A model generated the notes under the pieces. That model saw nothing but the letters and a program-made list of their open reading frames with translations, was not told the origin of the DNA and ran no database searches. A stretch of 64,000 bases of DNA from Siphonodentalium dalli (Eukaryota; Mollusca; Scaphopoda; Gadilida; Siphonodentaliidae). Every line of letters begins with the position of its first letter. The first letter of the stretch is position 1. Location of the stretch: assembly GCA_032622095.1 (NCBI GenBank), contig CP136066.1:150116224-150180223 (forward strand). Direction: 5' to 3'. Of this stretch, positions 12,939-26,800 are shown piece after piece. The position numbers and the translations under genes are program-made.

Positions 12939-12989
12939 ATATTAATTTCTTAATTTTTGAATTGCTAAATTTATGGATGACTTCCTTAA

Positions 12990-13245
12990 CCCTTTCTTTA
13001 CTGAATTTTCAATTGTCCCTTAGGAAATGTTCAAATAAAATTAGTTCAACAAACTGCCATAGACGTTTTCAACAAACTGCAATTTGTTGAACTTAATATC
13101 TGAACATTTCCCACCAATGAATCTGCACTTTTATTATGTCATGATCTGCTCATATTTCCTGAACATCCCTCCAGATAAATAATAGACCATTCCAAAGTAT
13201 AATTTTATAACTGGGTGGGAGAATCAATTACTGGTAAAGAAAGGG
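12990..13245. mobile_element. MITE family CCCTTTCT, second copy
   Basis: Left TTAA followed by CCCTTTCTTTACTG; right end GGTAAAGAAAGGG followed by TTCA (mutated TTAA). Internal inverted 'ttcaacaaactgc' blocks. Confidence 0.75.
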
Positions 13246-13683
13246 TTCAACAAACTCCATTATCTTCCCTCAATAATTAGCTTATGTAATATAAACCTCA
13301 CAAAAACTTTCACAACAGTATGCCACAAACTCACTTGCGAGTTCAAAGTGTGTGAATTTAAAACTGAGCGAAAAATAATACTACATTAATTTAAATATAA
13401 CTATAAAGGAATTCAATATCACATTATTATAGAAGTATTCAGGGTTTCATACCAATTGTGACGAGTCATATTTTACTATTCAGGTTATAGTATATTACAG
13501 AACACGATCGGAACAAGACTGCGACACAAAAGACGCTTTTAGAAAGAATGTTCTATCCATTTATTTCATACCATTTTGATGTTTAGATGGACATCGATAT
13601 TTATTTTGTTAGTTTTTATGATAAGAGAGCAATAACTCTGGTATTAATAGGTTAAATATTTTTTTATGTGCAAAAAAAGTTAA

Positions 13684-13949
13684 AACCCTTTCTATACTAA
13701 ATACTCATTGACAAGTAGTTCCCTTAGGAAATGTTACCATAATAAGTTGAACAAATGACCATAGACCGTTTAGTGAACTTATTATCTGAACATTTCCCAC
13801 CAATGAATATGAATCATTCTGCTCTTTTGTTATCTGATTTTCTGTCTGTCGTCTGCTTTTATCACATGAACACACCTCCAAAAAATAATAGACTGTCCCA
13901 ATGCATACTTTTATAACTGAATGGGAGAATCCATTGAGTATAGAAAGGT
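13684..13949. mobile_element. MITE family CCCTTTCT, third copy
   Basis: Left TTAA then AACCCTTTCTATACTAAATA; right end TGAGTATAGAAAGG with TTAA. It is more like the 6108 copy than the 12990 copy in its 'actcattgac' segment. Confidence 0.75.
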
Positions 13950-14045
13950 TTAAATTAGATCTTGTATGCTGTTATAACTGGAGGTATGGAACCATGAACA
14001 CATCTTTAAATGTCTGAAATTTTGAAACATCAATGCTGTCAATCA

Positions 14046-14371
14046 GGCCTGAATTTAGTGTGTCTGACATTTGCAGAATGAGGTCTCCAGAAGGTGAATT
14101 AAGTGATTTTTCCCTTCTGATAAGTTTTAATAACCCCTAACTTATAGAAGATAAAATACATAATTGAGGTCACTAATGGGTGAACATCACCTTCTTCAAC
14201 TGGAGAACTTCAATCTGATCCTAGGTCTCCCATAGCAGTTGAGGCTTAAGCAGAAAGAGGTCCCCAGAGGGTGAATTTAGTGATGCCCGCCTGCTATGCA
14301 CGATAGCGTTACTAAATTCACCTTCTGGGGAACTCATTCTGCAAATGTCAGACACACTACATTCAGGCGTG
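14046..14371. mobile_element. CAGAATGAGG-family MITE just downstream of BPNT1
   Basis: Long inverted ends: CCTGAATTTAGTGTGTCTGA at the left and CAGACACACTACATTCAGG at the right. It keeps the uninterrupted middle ('cataattgaggtcactaatg' to 'ataagttttaata') that serves as a paralogous empty site for the 58891-61875 insertion. It lies about 180 bp past the BPNT1 stop and could contribute to the 3' UTR. Confidence 0.78.
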
Positions 14372-14553
14372 CTGTCAATGTGGCAGTAACACCGAACTTG
14401 TAACAAATTGAGGAACATAATATCTCTCCTTAACAATCAAACAAGACAAATTATGTCCATCAAAAACTAAAATTGGTTTATAGCTCAATATAACAAAACA
14501 AAATTTCCATTTCTTGACCTTATATAAAATGAAACTATGGACAATAATCTCAG

Positions 14554-14829
14554 TTAGCAGTGTTCCTGTACGGGGTCTGCTGGGAGCATTTCCTTGCAGA
14601 ATGGCGGAATCTTCTCAACATACCACTGGTGGTTCTGTAGAGTAGCTAGTACACCTGAGGCATTCCGTCGAGCCACTGATGCTTGATAAGGAATTGTGTC
14701 ACCATGGATATCTGTGAGTGTACCACCTATGGCACGTAGAATAGCCTCGGGGGCACATGTGTCCCATTTCTTGCAGCCTTTGCTTGCGAACACATATGCA
14801 TGCACTTTACCTTCTATTAACAGTAAGAC
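14554..14829 (-). CDS. BPNT1: BPNT1 coding exon 7 (terminal, with stop)
   Basis: 91 codons plus stop after acceptor CTTTCAG. It encodes [20 protein letters not shown], then [20 protein letters not shown] and [12 protein letters not shown]. It holds the third metal ligand motif WD (Asp249). The C-terminus runs about 8 residues past the usual end (DPVQEHC). An open frame extends slightly upstream into the intron; the acceptor at 14830-14831 sets the true start of the exon. Confidence 0.95.
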   Translation of the reverse strand, partial: VLLLIEGKVHAYVFASKGCKKWDTCAPEAILRAIGGTLTDIHGDTIPYQASVARRNASGVLATLQNHQWYVEKIPPFCKEMLPADPVQEHC

Positions 14830-17800
14830 CTGAAAGCAGAAAGTGAACAAATAAGGAAAAGAGAATCACTATTTTATTTAAGTCTTTACAGATAATGGTG
14901 CATGTGGCGTGTCAACTACTATCTGATGCTGCAATAGAACAAATTGGAAAGGAGGGATAACTCCATCAGAAATGGTCAGACTGGGACCAAGTTTGAACTT
15001 GACTGGGACTTTCTAAAACTAATATACCAAATTTGGTTCAGTTCACTTTATTCAATCTAAAATTATCATCCGGAAACCGCAAATCAGGTAAAATCTAAGT
15101 CGAAAAAGGGACATAACTCAGTCAAAATCATGCGGATGAAACCCATATTCGACCTTGATCTGTATTTTGGGTGGTAAATTAATATACCAAATATGGTTCA
15201 GTTCACTTGATTCAATCTAAAGTTATCATCCGGAAACCGCAAATCAGGTAAAATCTAAGTTGAAAAAGGGGCATAACTCAGTCAAAATCATGCGGACGAA
15301 ACCCATATTCGAACTTTATCTGTATTTTGGTGTTGTAAACTAACATACCAAATTTGGTTCAGTTCACTCGATTCAATCTAAAGTTATCATCCGGAAACCA
15401 AAGCGGACGGACGGACGGACGACAGATGGACGGACAACCCATTTACATAATACGACCGTTTTTTCAAACAGGCGTATAAAATTAGTGGTATTTATGAAAA
15501 AATAGTCACATCATAAAAATCACAATAATATTTTTTCAGTTTTATATCCATGTGTATCGAGTGTCAGTTGTGAGTATCACAACAAAGATGTTTCAACCAA
15601 TTTGTTCTTTGACTCCATGCAGTGACAGATACCTTGTGTCCAGCTCCACCAACCCTAACAATTTCTGTTGGCTTACAGCTTTCCACTGCTTCTGTTACAA
15701 TTCTATCGGAATGGGACCGAGTGGTGGTGATTAGGTTGCAGCCTTCTGGAGGTAATTGTTTCTGGAAACCGAAGGCACCTAAAATAAATAAATTTGAGTC
15801 TGTTATCAAGAATAAAGGTTGCATCCCACCAAAAAGTGGCTTTTTTGGGGAGTTGGCTTTGTTTGGAAACAAAAAATCAAATGTTGGCAAAAATCTCTGA
15901 ACAATCTTTGATTTCAACTGTCAACACTCACCAGACCATGACCATTCTCGAATTTGACCTGCGTCTACCGGTACTAAATATGAAGAAATTCTGTTGAATA
16001 TTGCTCAATTTATGAAACCAAATTGTGATTTCAAGGTCAAACGAGTGATGTTTAACCTATACTTTCAACCATACCAACTGAATACATGCCTGTACACATA
16101 ATGTGGTGGTGATTGGAAAGATATATTTATACGGGCCTAAGGGGCCCTTGAGGAGAAGACGTTTCAAGAATTACTATGGAGAAATGAGTTGTGACGATGA
16201 TTGGAAAGATATATTTATACGGGCCTAAGGGCCCTTGATGAGAAGACGTTTCAAGAATTACTATGGAGAAATGAGTTGTGCCCCTGGCCTTGCCCTTATT
16301 TGACCTGGTGCCCCACCCTATTTGAACAAATCTGAATCCCAGTCACTAAAGGACTGTCCATATTAATTATAATAATATAGACCTGTTGATTCTTGCAAAG
16401 AAGACAATTTAACAATTACTATAGATGGAAAGAGTTATGTCCCGGGTCTCACCCCTATTTGACCTGTTGACCCTAACTGAATAAATGTTAATACCAGTCA
16501 CCAAAGGAACCTCCATACTAAATATCAGCTAAATAGACCTGATGGTTCTTGCAAAGAAGCCATACAGTATTAAGAATTACTATGGAGGGAAATAGATATG
16601 TCCTTGACTCGTGTACCTATTTGACTTGGTGACACCATTTTTATGTCTGAATTGCAGTTACCCAGGGACCTTCTATACCAAAATAAGCTAAATAGGCCAG
16701 ATGGTTCTTGCGAAGAAGTAGTTTTAAGAATTACTATGGGGGCAAAGAGTTGTTTCCCTGGCCTCACACCTACTGTACTTGACCTGAAGGCCCTATGAGC
16801 AAATCTGAATTGCAGTCACCCAAGGATCCTCCATATTAAATATAAGCTGAACAAAGCTGATGGTTCTTGCAAAGAAGATGTTTCAAGAATTACTGTAGCG
16901 GGTCTAGTCTATTTTTATTTGTTCACCTTTTATAACCTTTATTGGAATGAGCATATTTTATTTAAATTTTATCGGCACAAGCATTTTTAACAACACATAG
17001 AATTCACATAAAAATATGGATCGTAAATAGTCAAAACAAAATGATAAAGTGATCTTCCAAACTATCGTAGAAAGTCTTGATTCACTTATTCCGCTGACTA
17101 ATTAGAGACTCTATACATACTGCAACGGACGATAGCCAATAAAACTTCAAATACCCCATCATAACATGGCCAATATACACTGCTTATCAAACTATTGCAC
17201 TGTGGTTTGCGTTGCCAAAGTTGGTTTTTATACCTTTTCGATTGATCTTTTATTGAAATATTTCAACACATTTGACCAATAAACTTGGGGGTTTGGAAGC
17301 CTGTGCTGGCAATATACCTGATAGTTATTGTTACCTATGGTCTTTTGTTGAATACCACATATATTTGTATTTAGCTCCTATTCGATATTTGAACCATAAC
17401 TCATTTCCGTGTGACAGTTTCCTATTTTCATGTTGCCCGTTGACAACTATGGTGAAATCCAAAATCCAAATAAAATGGTCCAACACAGGCCATTGTTTTT
17501 CAATGTAGCGATGCCTGAGAAGCAAAACCTTTTTTTTTGTGGCCAAAAATAATTTTTTTATTAAATTACAAAATTAAGATGGGACAGAATGGTTAGCAAC
17601 CCCTAAATAGGAGATTACAAATTTGGTTTCACATTGAACATATGAAAGCTATATGGAACCTACATGTAAATAAATATTTTGAATGAATTACATGCAGTTA
17701 AATATTTTATGAAAGAAAACATTAATAGAATCTTTGTCCTGATGAGAAGTGTTAACACCATATTTTCAAGCTGGTCTCATACAAGACAATCTCAGTTACC

Positions 17801-20800
17801 AAAAGACTATCCACACCAAATATAAGCTAAATAGGCTTGATAGTTCTTGACAAGAAGATGTTTTAAGAATTACTGTAAAAGGATAGGGTTATGTCCCTGG
17901 AATGTGTGGGAAGGGTTAATTCTCCAACCAAAACCAACCAAAACTATACAGGAGAGGGGTGTGTCATCATAAATCTGCACATGAAATATGAACACGATCC
18001 GACAAAAACCACTTGAGTTATCGCATCGGATAGCACATGGCCATGCGTGGATGCAAATTTGTTAATAATTTCTAAACTGATCAACACCAAAAACTATACA
18101 GGTGGGGGTGTGTCATCATAAACATGCATCGAAAATATGAATATGATCGGATTAAATATATTTGAGGAATCGCATCGGATAGCATGTGCCTACAGACAGG
18201 TGGAATAGACAGATGGATGGACAGACAGACGCCATTTGGTTGAACATGATGTCGGCATTATGTGAACCATACATGGTGTGGGTAATAATAAATGATAATA
18301 ATGACTTATACATGTACTTAATTGTTCTAAGACAATAATGACAATCATTACCCTGATGAGCCTGAACGCTCAGTAACCATCTACACATAATAAGGGATAT
18401 AACTCTGTCAAAATCATGAGCCTCTGACAAAAGGACTCCACACCTGAACACTTACCTAAACCTATGGCACCCCATATACATCTGCCGAGTTTAGCATCAG
18501 GGCCGGCCTTATAGTTATAATATGGCTGTGTCACGACTCCTCCCATTGCTTTGCCTTTTACAGCTATACCTACCAACACCGTCACATGGTCCAATAGCCC
18601 TGCAAATATCAATAGTTCAACTGACATGAACGACATGTACAAAAGAAGATTTTGCCTGTAATTTATATGTGCAACCAATTAAATTAAAACTTAATGTCGA
18701 GAAAATAATAATGAAACTATGCCTATTCAAGATAAATAGATATATATAATCCATATGGGAATTGTAGATGAATATACATATAATACATATAATATATCAT
18801 ACATATTTTGTAGCTTATTAGTAAGCTTAATTGAAAAGAAAATACTAAAACACCACACAGTCAAAATTCATTGTCCCCACATCCGGTTGTACATGTAACT
18901 AGCAATCTGATTGGCTACAATACCACGTTTAAATCACCTTGTCCCCCATCTCCCTTGGCAGCGGGGTATAAGAGAACGTGATAGAAACATCGGGGGTATA
19001 TGTGCACATGAAACATAGGGGGTATATGAATGGCATTTTCCGCCAATCGTGACATTGATCTAGGACGCCTAGTCTGTCACCTGACGCCGGATCCATATGT
19101 CCACTACTGAATTATTCTTATTTGTGTGAATTAATCTGAGAACCTATGAAAAGCACACTTAAATTAAGGTGACATGGCTATTTTTGTGGGAACAAAATTG
19201 TTATCTCTGGAAACATCGTGGGGTACATGGAGATTTAATACCTGGATGTCTCTTTTTGAACCCCGAGGTATTAAATCTCCATGTACCCCTGATGTTGCCG
19301 AAGATAACTAATAATACATCTTATGTGTGGAGTTAATCAATGTACATTTCATTCATGCAGCTTGTTCAAAAAAATAAAATCCATATGACTTAGTTTTGAG
19401 TGTCTTACATTAATAACCTTTGAATAACAAGGAAGGAATGTAGAAGCTATTGCATCAATCACCATAATCTACATCAACTGGAGAAGAAATTATCAAAAAT
19501 AAAGAATTGAGTGATAGATACTCTTTCTCATAGTTTATAGTGACCAGAACACATATAAGATGGCATAAACAGTATTCATGCTGAAGATTCCGTTATTTAC
19601 AATTTTCAATGAATTAGCGATGTTTCAGTATAATTTACTTCATTTTAATAGTGCATATTCTATTTTCACAAATTGAATTCTTGCTCTTGCTAGAATACGA
19701 TTAAAGCAGGAAAACCAATAGGTTTCCTTGAAGATGGGAAACAAATCCTCTCAAAACAAGACAACAGAAAATAAAAAGCACAAAGGAATAACTGAAGGAA
19801 TAGGGAAATCATGCATTCATTGGGAAATGGCTTAATTATGATTCATAACAAAATGATTCATAACAGTGCTGAAAAAGGAGAAATAATCACCCTTTTTGCC
19901 TGGAACAGTTGCCTTTGTAAAACCTAAAAATAACAGTTCCTACTAAACAAACACCATACAATTTAGTTTAAAGAAAAGAAGCAAATAATGGGAGTATCAA
20001 CATATATACATTGAAGGCTAAATAAGAGAAGACAAAAACAGATTACATCAAAAAGTGCACCGCATAATATCCCCCACAAAGGTGGCTTCTCACTGAGGTA
20101 GATTAATTTTCTTATTTTTCTTAATGTCTTAATCTGGCCTGCGGTGAGTGGACAAAACCTATTTAATGTGGATATCCTTCAACCCATTGGAATTCAAGAC
20201 TTTACTAAAGGTAATTCATACCTGATCTAAGATGACTAAGAGGGCGGATGTATTTTAAACGCAATACCGGTAACTTTAGAAGAAATGAAAGGTCGCTGAC
20301 CAAAATGTCCCCTGACGAAGGTGGCAGGTTTGAAGGATGAATTGATTACACCAATATGATACAAAGGGTCAATAACTCTAAAATAAAAAAACATAAAACA
20401 TTTCTATATAAAAAATGACAATAACTCTGCCAAAATGACTCTGATTGAACTCAAGGTGCGCAGGTTCCCTTGCTGTTTGACATGTTCCCATGCTGGTTGG
20501 CATCTGTGCCAATTTTAAAAATTTTTTACTGGAAAATGACGGAATACAGACTCGGACAAAAGATGCCTCCCAGGATGTACGATTCTATGTTAAAAATGTC
20601 AATAACTTTGCCAAAATGAGTTCGACCAAACTCAAAATAGCTGGTGCGCAGGTTCCCATGATGGTTGATATATGTGTCAAGTTTAAAAAAAAATTCTCCA
20701 CAAAAAATGTTCGCTACCTTTAGCCAAAGGTAAAGATATTTCAGAATATTTTTATTGTATTAAATGTAACTGAAACGTAAATGAAACTAATGTATTAGTC

Positions 20801-23800
20801 AGAATGACATTTTGACTAAATAATTGCAAATATTAAAAATAAATTTTCTGATAATAATGCAAAGATTTAGTATATATTCACAATATGCCCTCCACTATAA
20901 ATGTATTTGTAATTTTTATAAAGCAATAACAAATTCCAGCAAATGCATGTTCAGATGTTGAAAACCAGGTTGTGCTGACATTGCCATTGTTATTGTAACA
21001 GTACTCTCAGGTGCCTAATAATTGTGATGGTCTGATAATAGTGATGGGTCAGGGGGGATTTTTTTCCGGGCATGTATGCCAGGGTGGGTGGGTGGTCGAT
21101 GGGATCAACAAATTTTTTTTCCGCAACAAATATTTTTTTCCTGCAAGTCTTTTTGACTGTTTTTGCAATGAGTTTGGCTTATAACACCTTAGAATGTCAA
21201 TATTAACATACCGGTAAGTGAACAATTTCATGATGATCAGACAAACAGTATAGCCTGTAGTCCATGCTAATGGATTGAATTTTGAAATCAAAGATGGCAG
21301 AAGGACCCCAAAATGACTCGTTCCTATTTACATGTCAATGTTAACATCCATGACAAAAAAAGAGAAAATAATTTGGACGTGGGGGTGGGTGGGTCCCAAC
21401 AAGGGTCGAAAGGAACAAATCAGCATACGTGCCTTAATTTTTTTTCCGACCCCCCCCCCCCTGGATGGGTGGGGATTTAGGCAGAAATTCATAATAGTGT
21501 TGGCCATTTCACTCTATGTCTCAATGCCAAATAATACCGGGTAGAGATCATTGGGAACTTTCTCAAAAATTAATAATCATGCTGACACTATTGTTAGGCA
21601 CCTGAGAGTAGTTGAGATATTAAATTGTTGTTTTTAAATACAGTAAAAATTTGCTTACCGGTATATAAAGATTAAAGATGTATTCAGGATTCCAGACCTT
21701 CAGTTACAATAACAACATAAAAAATCTAAGTCGACACAATTTTTTGCTATGTTTTTCGCTGACAAAATGTTAAAAACCAAATATGTCATATAAACTAGAC
21801 CTAGATAAATTGTAACAAATGCCATTTTCTGTTGTTATTGAACAATTAACCCTTTCATGATGGGAGCTGTGCTGGTGCAGCATTACAGATCCTGTGCCAG
21901 TGCATTCTCTTATACAATGTATACACAAGTCTCACACATAGGAAGCTTCGCATATATAAGAGAATGCACTGGTTTACAAGGTCAACATAAATATTGTCAG
22001 GCCAATTTATTCTCTAATATATGCGAGGCTCCAGGCCCCTATGTAGTGATGAGCCGATTGTCAAATAGAGCCGTGCGCCGATTGCCGATTATTTGAGATC
22101 ACAATCGGCCGATTCAGGTGCCGATTCCGATTATTTCAATAATGTATAGCAGAATATGTTATATGTGTTATATAATACTTAGAATTAGAAGCTATCAACA
22201 AACGTAGTAATATGCCAGTACACTGTATACATAAGTATATGTTTGGGTAAGTAGATAGGTGGGTATGGGCAGACTAGTGATCGAATACAGGCAACATACC
22301 CATGTATTCTAGGCTATTCCACAACAAATTTTTTGAAAGTTTGATGTTGCCACGTGCATGACGACATGTCCATGGTCCGTTTTTGATAACAATTCATCAA
22401 ACGGCATTTTTCTTTGATCCCAATTCAAAGACATCACGTCAAAGGAAATGAGCCGACTGATCTAGTTGCAAGTTACACCAAGTTCATGTCAATTTCACAG
22501 ACACGATTCGATTTCGGCGTGGTCATCATAATAATCATTTCGGTTTCGGTTTCTATAGTAGTGTTTATACCTGTTACGCTGTATGTACTATATAGATAGC
22601 TTTGTTGTACTGGGTATGCATACAGTTTGATTTTTGATAGTTTGACATACATAAATCAAAATGTCTACATGTTGACGAACAATAAAGTTACCTATGGGCG
22701 TACATGAGTCCCATGACATGTACGTTGTGTACATCACAATGCTAAAGAAATCAATCGACTGCAACGACTGTTCCGGTATGCCAATAATTAATGAATTATT
22801 ATGCGCAATCACGGCGTCATGCTCGCTGCCTCACTCTAACTCAAAGTGTCACGTGCTTCCCGGCGACCCCCACTAATATATTGTTCACACATGGACCCAG
22901 GTACGGCCGGGGTATTGCAGAGGGCATGTATGTATATCAAGTTTGTGTTTGGTATCACTTTCCCCATGTTTACTGGTCATTTATTCAACAAAACATCGTC
23001 ATATTTAAAACAGTTTATTAAAGAAAAACAAGCACTCATTTATTATTTAGACAATCGGAAATCCCGATGTTCAAACCCGAGTACCGATTGTCATCCGATG
23101 GGCCACAATCGGCCGATTCCGATTGTCGTTCCCGATTATCGGCTCATCACTACCCCTATGGGAGACTCACATACATGTATGGTATATATGTGAATGCATT
23201 GGCACAGGGTTTTCACAAATTTCAGGAAGCTCCAGTCATGGATGGGTTAACAGTATAATTAGTGTTGTCTATAGAAAATATCATTTAGTTTATGAAACAA
23301 ATGGATAGAATATTCAATATAAAAAAAATACAGGCAGCGCCTTTAAGGTGGCATTTCTGATTTCAAATGTAATTTATTTCATATACTATCATTTTTAATG
23401 AAAACTTAAATAGGTTTCATAGAAATTGGCCTGGAGCCCTGAATGCATCTTTAATACTACCTTGTGTGTATTCTGCTGTTCCATCCAATGGATCCACCCA
23501 TACCACCATCTGTGAACAAAGATAATATGTAGCTCGTAAGTAAGGTCAAGAACTTTAACCTCTTAGCTGCTATATGTCAGTACTGATTATGGATGTAAAA
23601 TGTCATGTGGTGTGCTATACATCTGTACTGAGTACAGCCCTACATCAGCACACTAGCTGTCGACATTATTCATAACCGGAACTGGATATTGGTGTATTGA
23701 AACAACATTATCTCGAGGTTTAAGACAGTGTAAGATGTTCCATGATTGTGAATGATAATAGCCTTTCAACAGTCATTTTATGGTTTTCGTGATATTCCTG

Positions 23801-26800
23801 TTAAATTTTTCCATTAGAAAATGGACATAACGTCAACGGCCCAGCATGTGATGTCATAAACAGTGAAGAGGTTAATACCAAAGAGAGATATAACAAGTTT
23901 GTGTCACATATCATAACTGTTTTTTCTTGAGTAAAGATTTTTTTCTTCCAAGTGGAGGCTTCTGGACAATACAAGAAGTTGCCCATCGTCTTCTGGCCAG
24001 TTTTCGTGCTGTCGGTGGCCAAATATTTTATAATTTTTACCCCAAATTGAGACGGAAAGCTAATTCAAAAGCGCTGAATAGATCGACGAAGTTAGGCGAC
24101 GAAAGTATTGTGGGTTTTGTACTTCGGAAATATTGTACCATGGAAACCCAAATTTATTTTTAAATGGGATCGTTGATTGAATTGTGATGGCTGTACAAAG
24201 GGGACAAGGTAAGCTCTAACACTTAACAAGCCATTTCAAATATTAAATATTGGATTTAAAACACTAATTGTCAAAATGCTTAATCTGTTCACCGGTTATG
24301 TAATTTTGTGTCGATTACTTAACTCAATGGCATGTCAGTTACGTAATGTGTCATAAACTGCCTCCCGTCTACTAACAACAACCTGACTTCACATCATAAA
24401 AGGTTTGAATAATATAGATATTCAACAGTTATCACCTCATGATTTTAGCAACATTTTTTTATCTCGGTGAAAATACATGTACCGTTTATAGCGTTGCCAA
24501 CTAACACAGCTCATTACTTTATCAGTTGGGGACCATGTTGTCAGCGACAAAGAGTTATTGCACTTGGTTAAGCGGATTTATGTGATTATAATTATATAGA
24601 ATGTTAGTTTCATGTTTGCAAATTTCATTTTAATTTGAATTGTGAACCGCCAAGAAAATGAGGATTTAATTCGGCCAAATTGTTTTTAATTTGGCAAAAC
24701 TTTTTAGGTCCAGCATGAACACTGCTTCTGGCATACTGCCAAATAGAAGCATGGTCAGGACAGAAACCAAATTTAAATTATGCAAAGAAGGATAGTTAGT
24801 AACTCTAGACAGAAAATTCAAACAGCGTCATGGGCACTCTATTGAAGCAGTTGTGAGGGTGAACCTCCACACCAGATTTCATTGAGATCCAATAATCCAT
24901 AGCCGAGATATCTGCACAGACGTAAAAAAAAAAATATTTCCAGATTAACAGAGAACTCTAGAAAGGAAAATGTGAACTTCATTTGCCCCTCTTTTAAAAT
25001 TAGTCATGATAGTGAACATTGATACCAAATTCTAGAGATGGGCGGTTGTGAAATTTTGCCTCGGTTTCGGTTTCGGTTTCGGTTGTGGAAAAAGAGTTGA
25101 GTCTCGGTTTCGGTTTCGGTTTTTATTAATAAAAATGATTAATGTGAACAAAATCTAATTATGCTTCATCATATTACAAAGAAAACACACCAATTTTATC
25201 ACCATAACTTGTGAGGTACATGTCCTTTTATAATTGTAAATTATGTATCATATTGTTACTAATACATGTATATTGTTAATGTCCATGTCGAGTGGCAGTG
25301 CTAGAATGCAAGTGAGTCTGTGTATTGTGTATGACTGCAATTCAGCATCATATGATCATAAGTGTGAAATAATATAATGATGATTTGAAAAATAAAATTT
25401 GAAATAAACAACAAAATGAAAATAAAACATGACTAGAATCTCTCAATCACATTATCTGGCTATATACCTATTACCATATTTAGGGAACATAATACTGTAC
25501 ACACTATACATGCATCCAATACAAGTCACCTGAATGAGTGCTATTTCTAAACAGTTTACCGACAAACGGTATAATTCATTCCGGCTCCGATTCCGGCATA
25601 ACATTTTTAATCAACGGCGCACAAATATATTTGACGATTTAACATCCAAACACTGGCAAACAGTGATAAAAACTAATAGGGGATGCGGGTAACAACCATT
25701 GATACCTTTTGATATCGTATCCTCGTTATCAAATTCACCTTTCAGAGTATTTGTACGGCCTTAATGATTAAAATAACATGAGAAATAAACTGACTTGTGT
25801 TGTGTTTACTTGGGCGAAAATAGGTGTACACGGAAGCAACGTAATTAATTTGTCGCGCGATTTCACCATGCGAACTCCTTTCTGCATATATTACAGGCGG
25901 CACACTTAGATATTTTATCTTTCTTTGAAAAATATTTCCACACAGGACTCGTTTGTCGTCGTGCTCTGCCATGATTACAGGAAGTTGTGACAACCGAAAC
26001 CACGGGTTTTCCCCAACTTACCACGGTTGTCATTTCCAGTTTTTCCCGACTACCAAAACCGAACTGATTCCACGGTTAACCGCCCATCTCTACCAAATTC
26101 CATTCAGATCTGGTGAATCAACATAAAATCTCCCTCCAATCTTGATGTTAGGATCATTTGGCATCCTACACAGACAACACATTTTGATAATTTGATGTCA
26201 CAAAATGTTTTCTTTGTGGATTTATTCTTTATGGTGATGGAATTAGAATTAGAGGGACTAATCTCATATATATTTTGAAGACCTCTGTCTGTTTGTCTGT
26301 CTGTCTGTCCTTAATACAAATCTACGATTCTCGACCGATCGGGACGAAACTTGGTACGTGTGTGTAGTTTGACCAGGCGGTGGTCGTTGTCGTATTGGCG
26401 AGCCCGTGCGACGCCCGTGCAGCGCATGCGCAGACGAGATCTCGGAAACGGGTGGAGCTATCGACTTGAAATTTGCTATGTGAATGTATCTTGCCCCGGA
26501 TACGAATTTTATCGGGTCGCTGAGCCCGTGCGACGCCAGCTTCGCGCATGCGCAGACGAGATCTCGGAAACAGGGGGAGCTATCGACTAGAGATGGGCGG
26601 TTAACCGTGGAATCAGTTCGGTTTCGGTTGTCGGGAAAAACCGGAAATGACAACCGTGTTAAGTTGGGAAAACCCGTAGTTTCGGTTGTCACAACTTCCT
26701 GTAATCATGGCAGAACACGACGAACAAACGAGTCCTGTGTGGAAATATTTTTCAAAGAAAGATAAGAAATCTAAGTGTGCCGCCTGTAATATATATGCAG

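Noticed and set aside
23927-24163. Open frame on the plus strand in BPNT1 intron 3
   Set aside because: Opposite strand is also open over part of it and no homology is recognised.
25070-25125. Telomere-like GGTTTC repeats
   Set aside because: They are subterminal arrays of the BED-type hAT element and appear at its ends in every copy.
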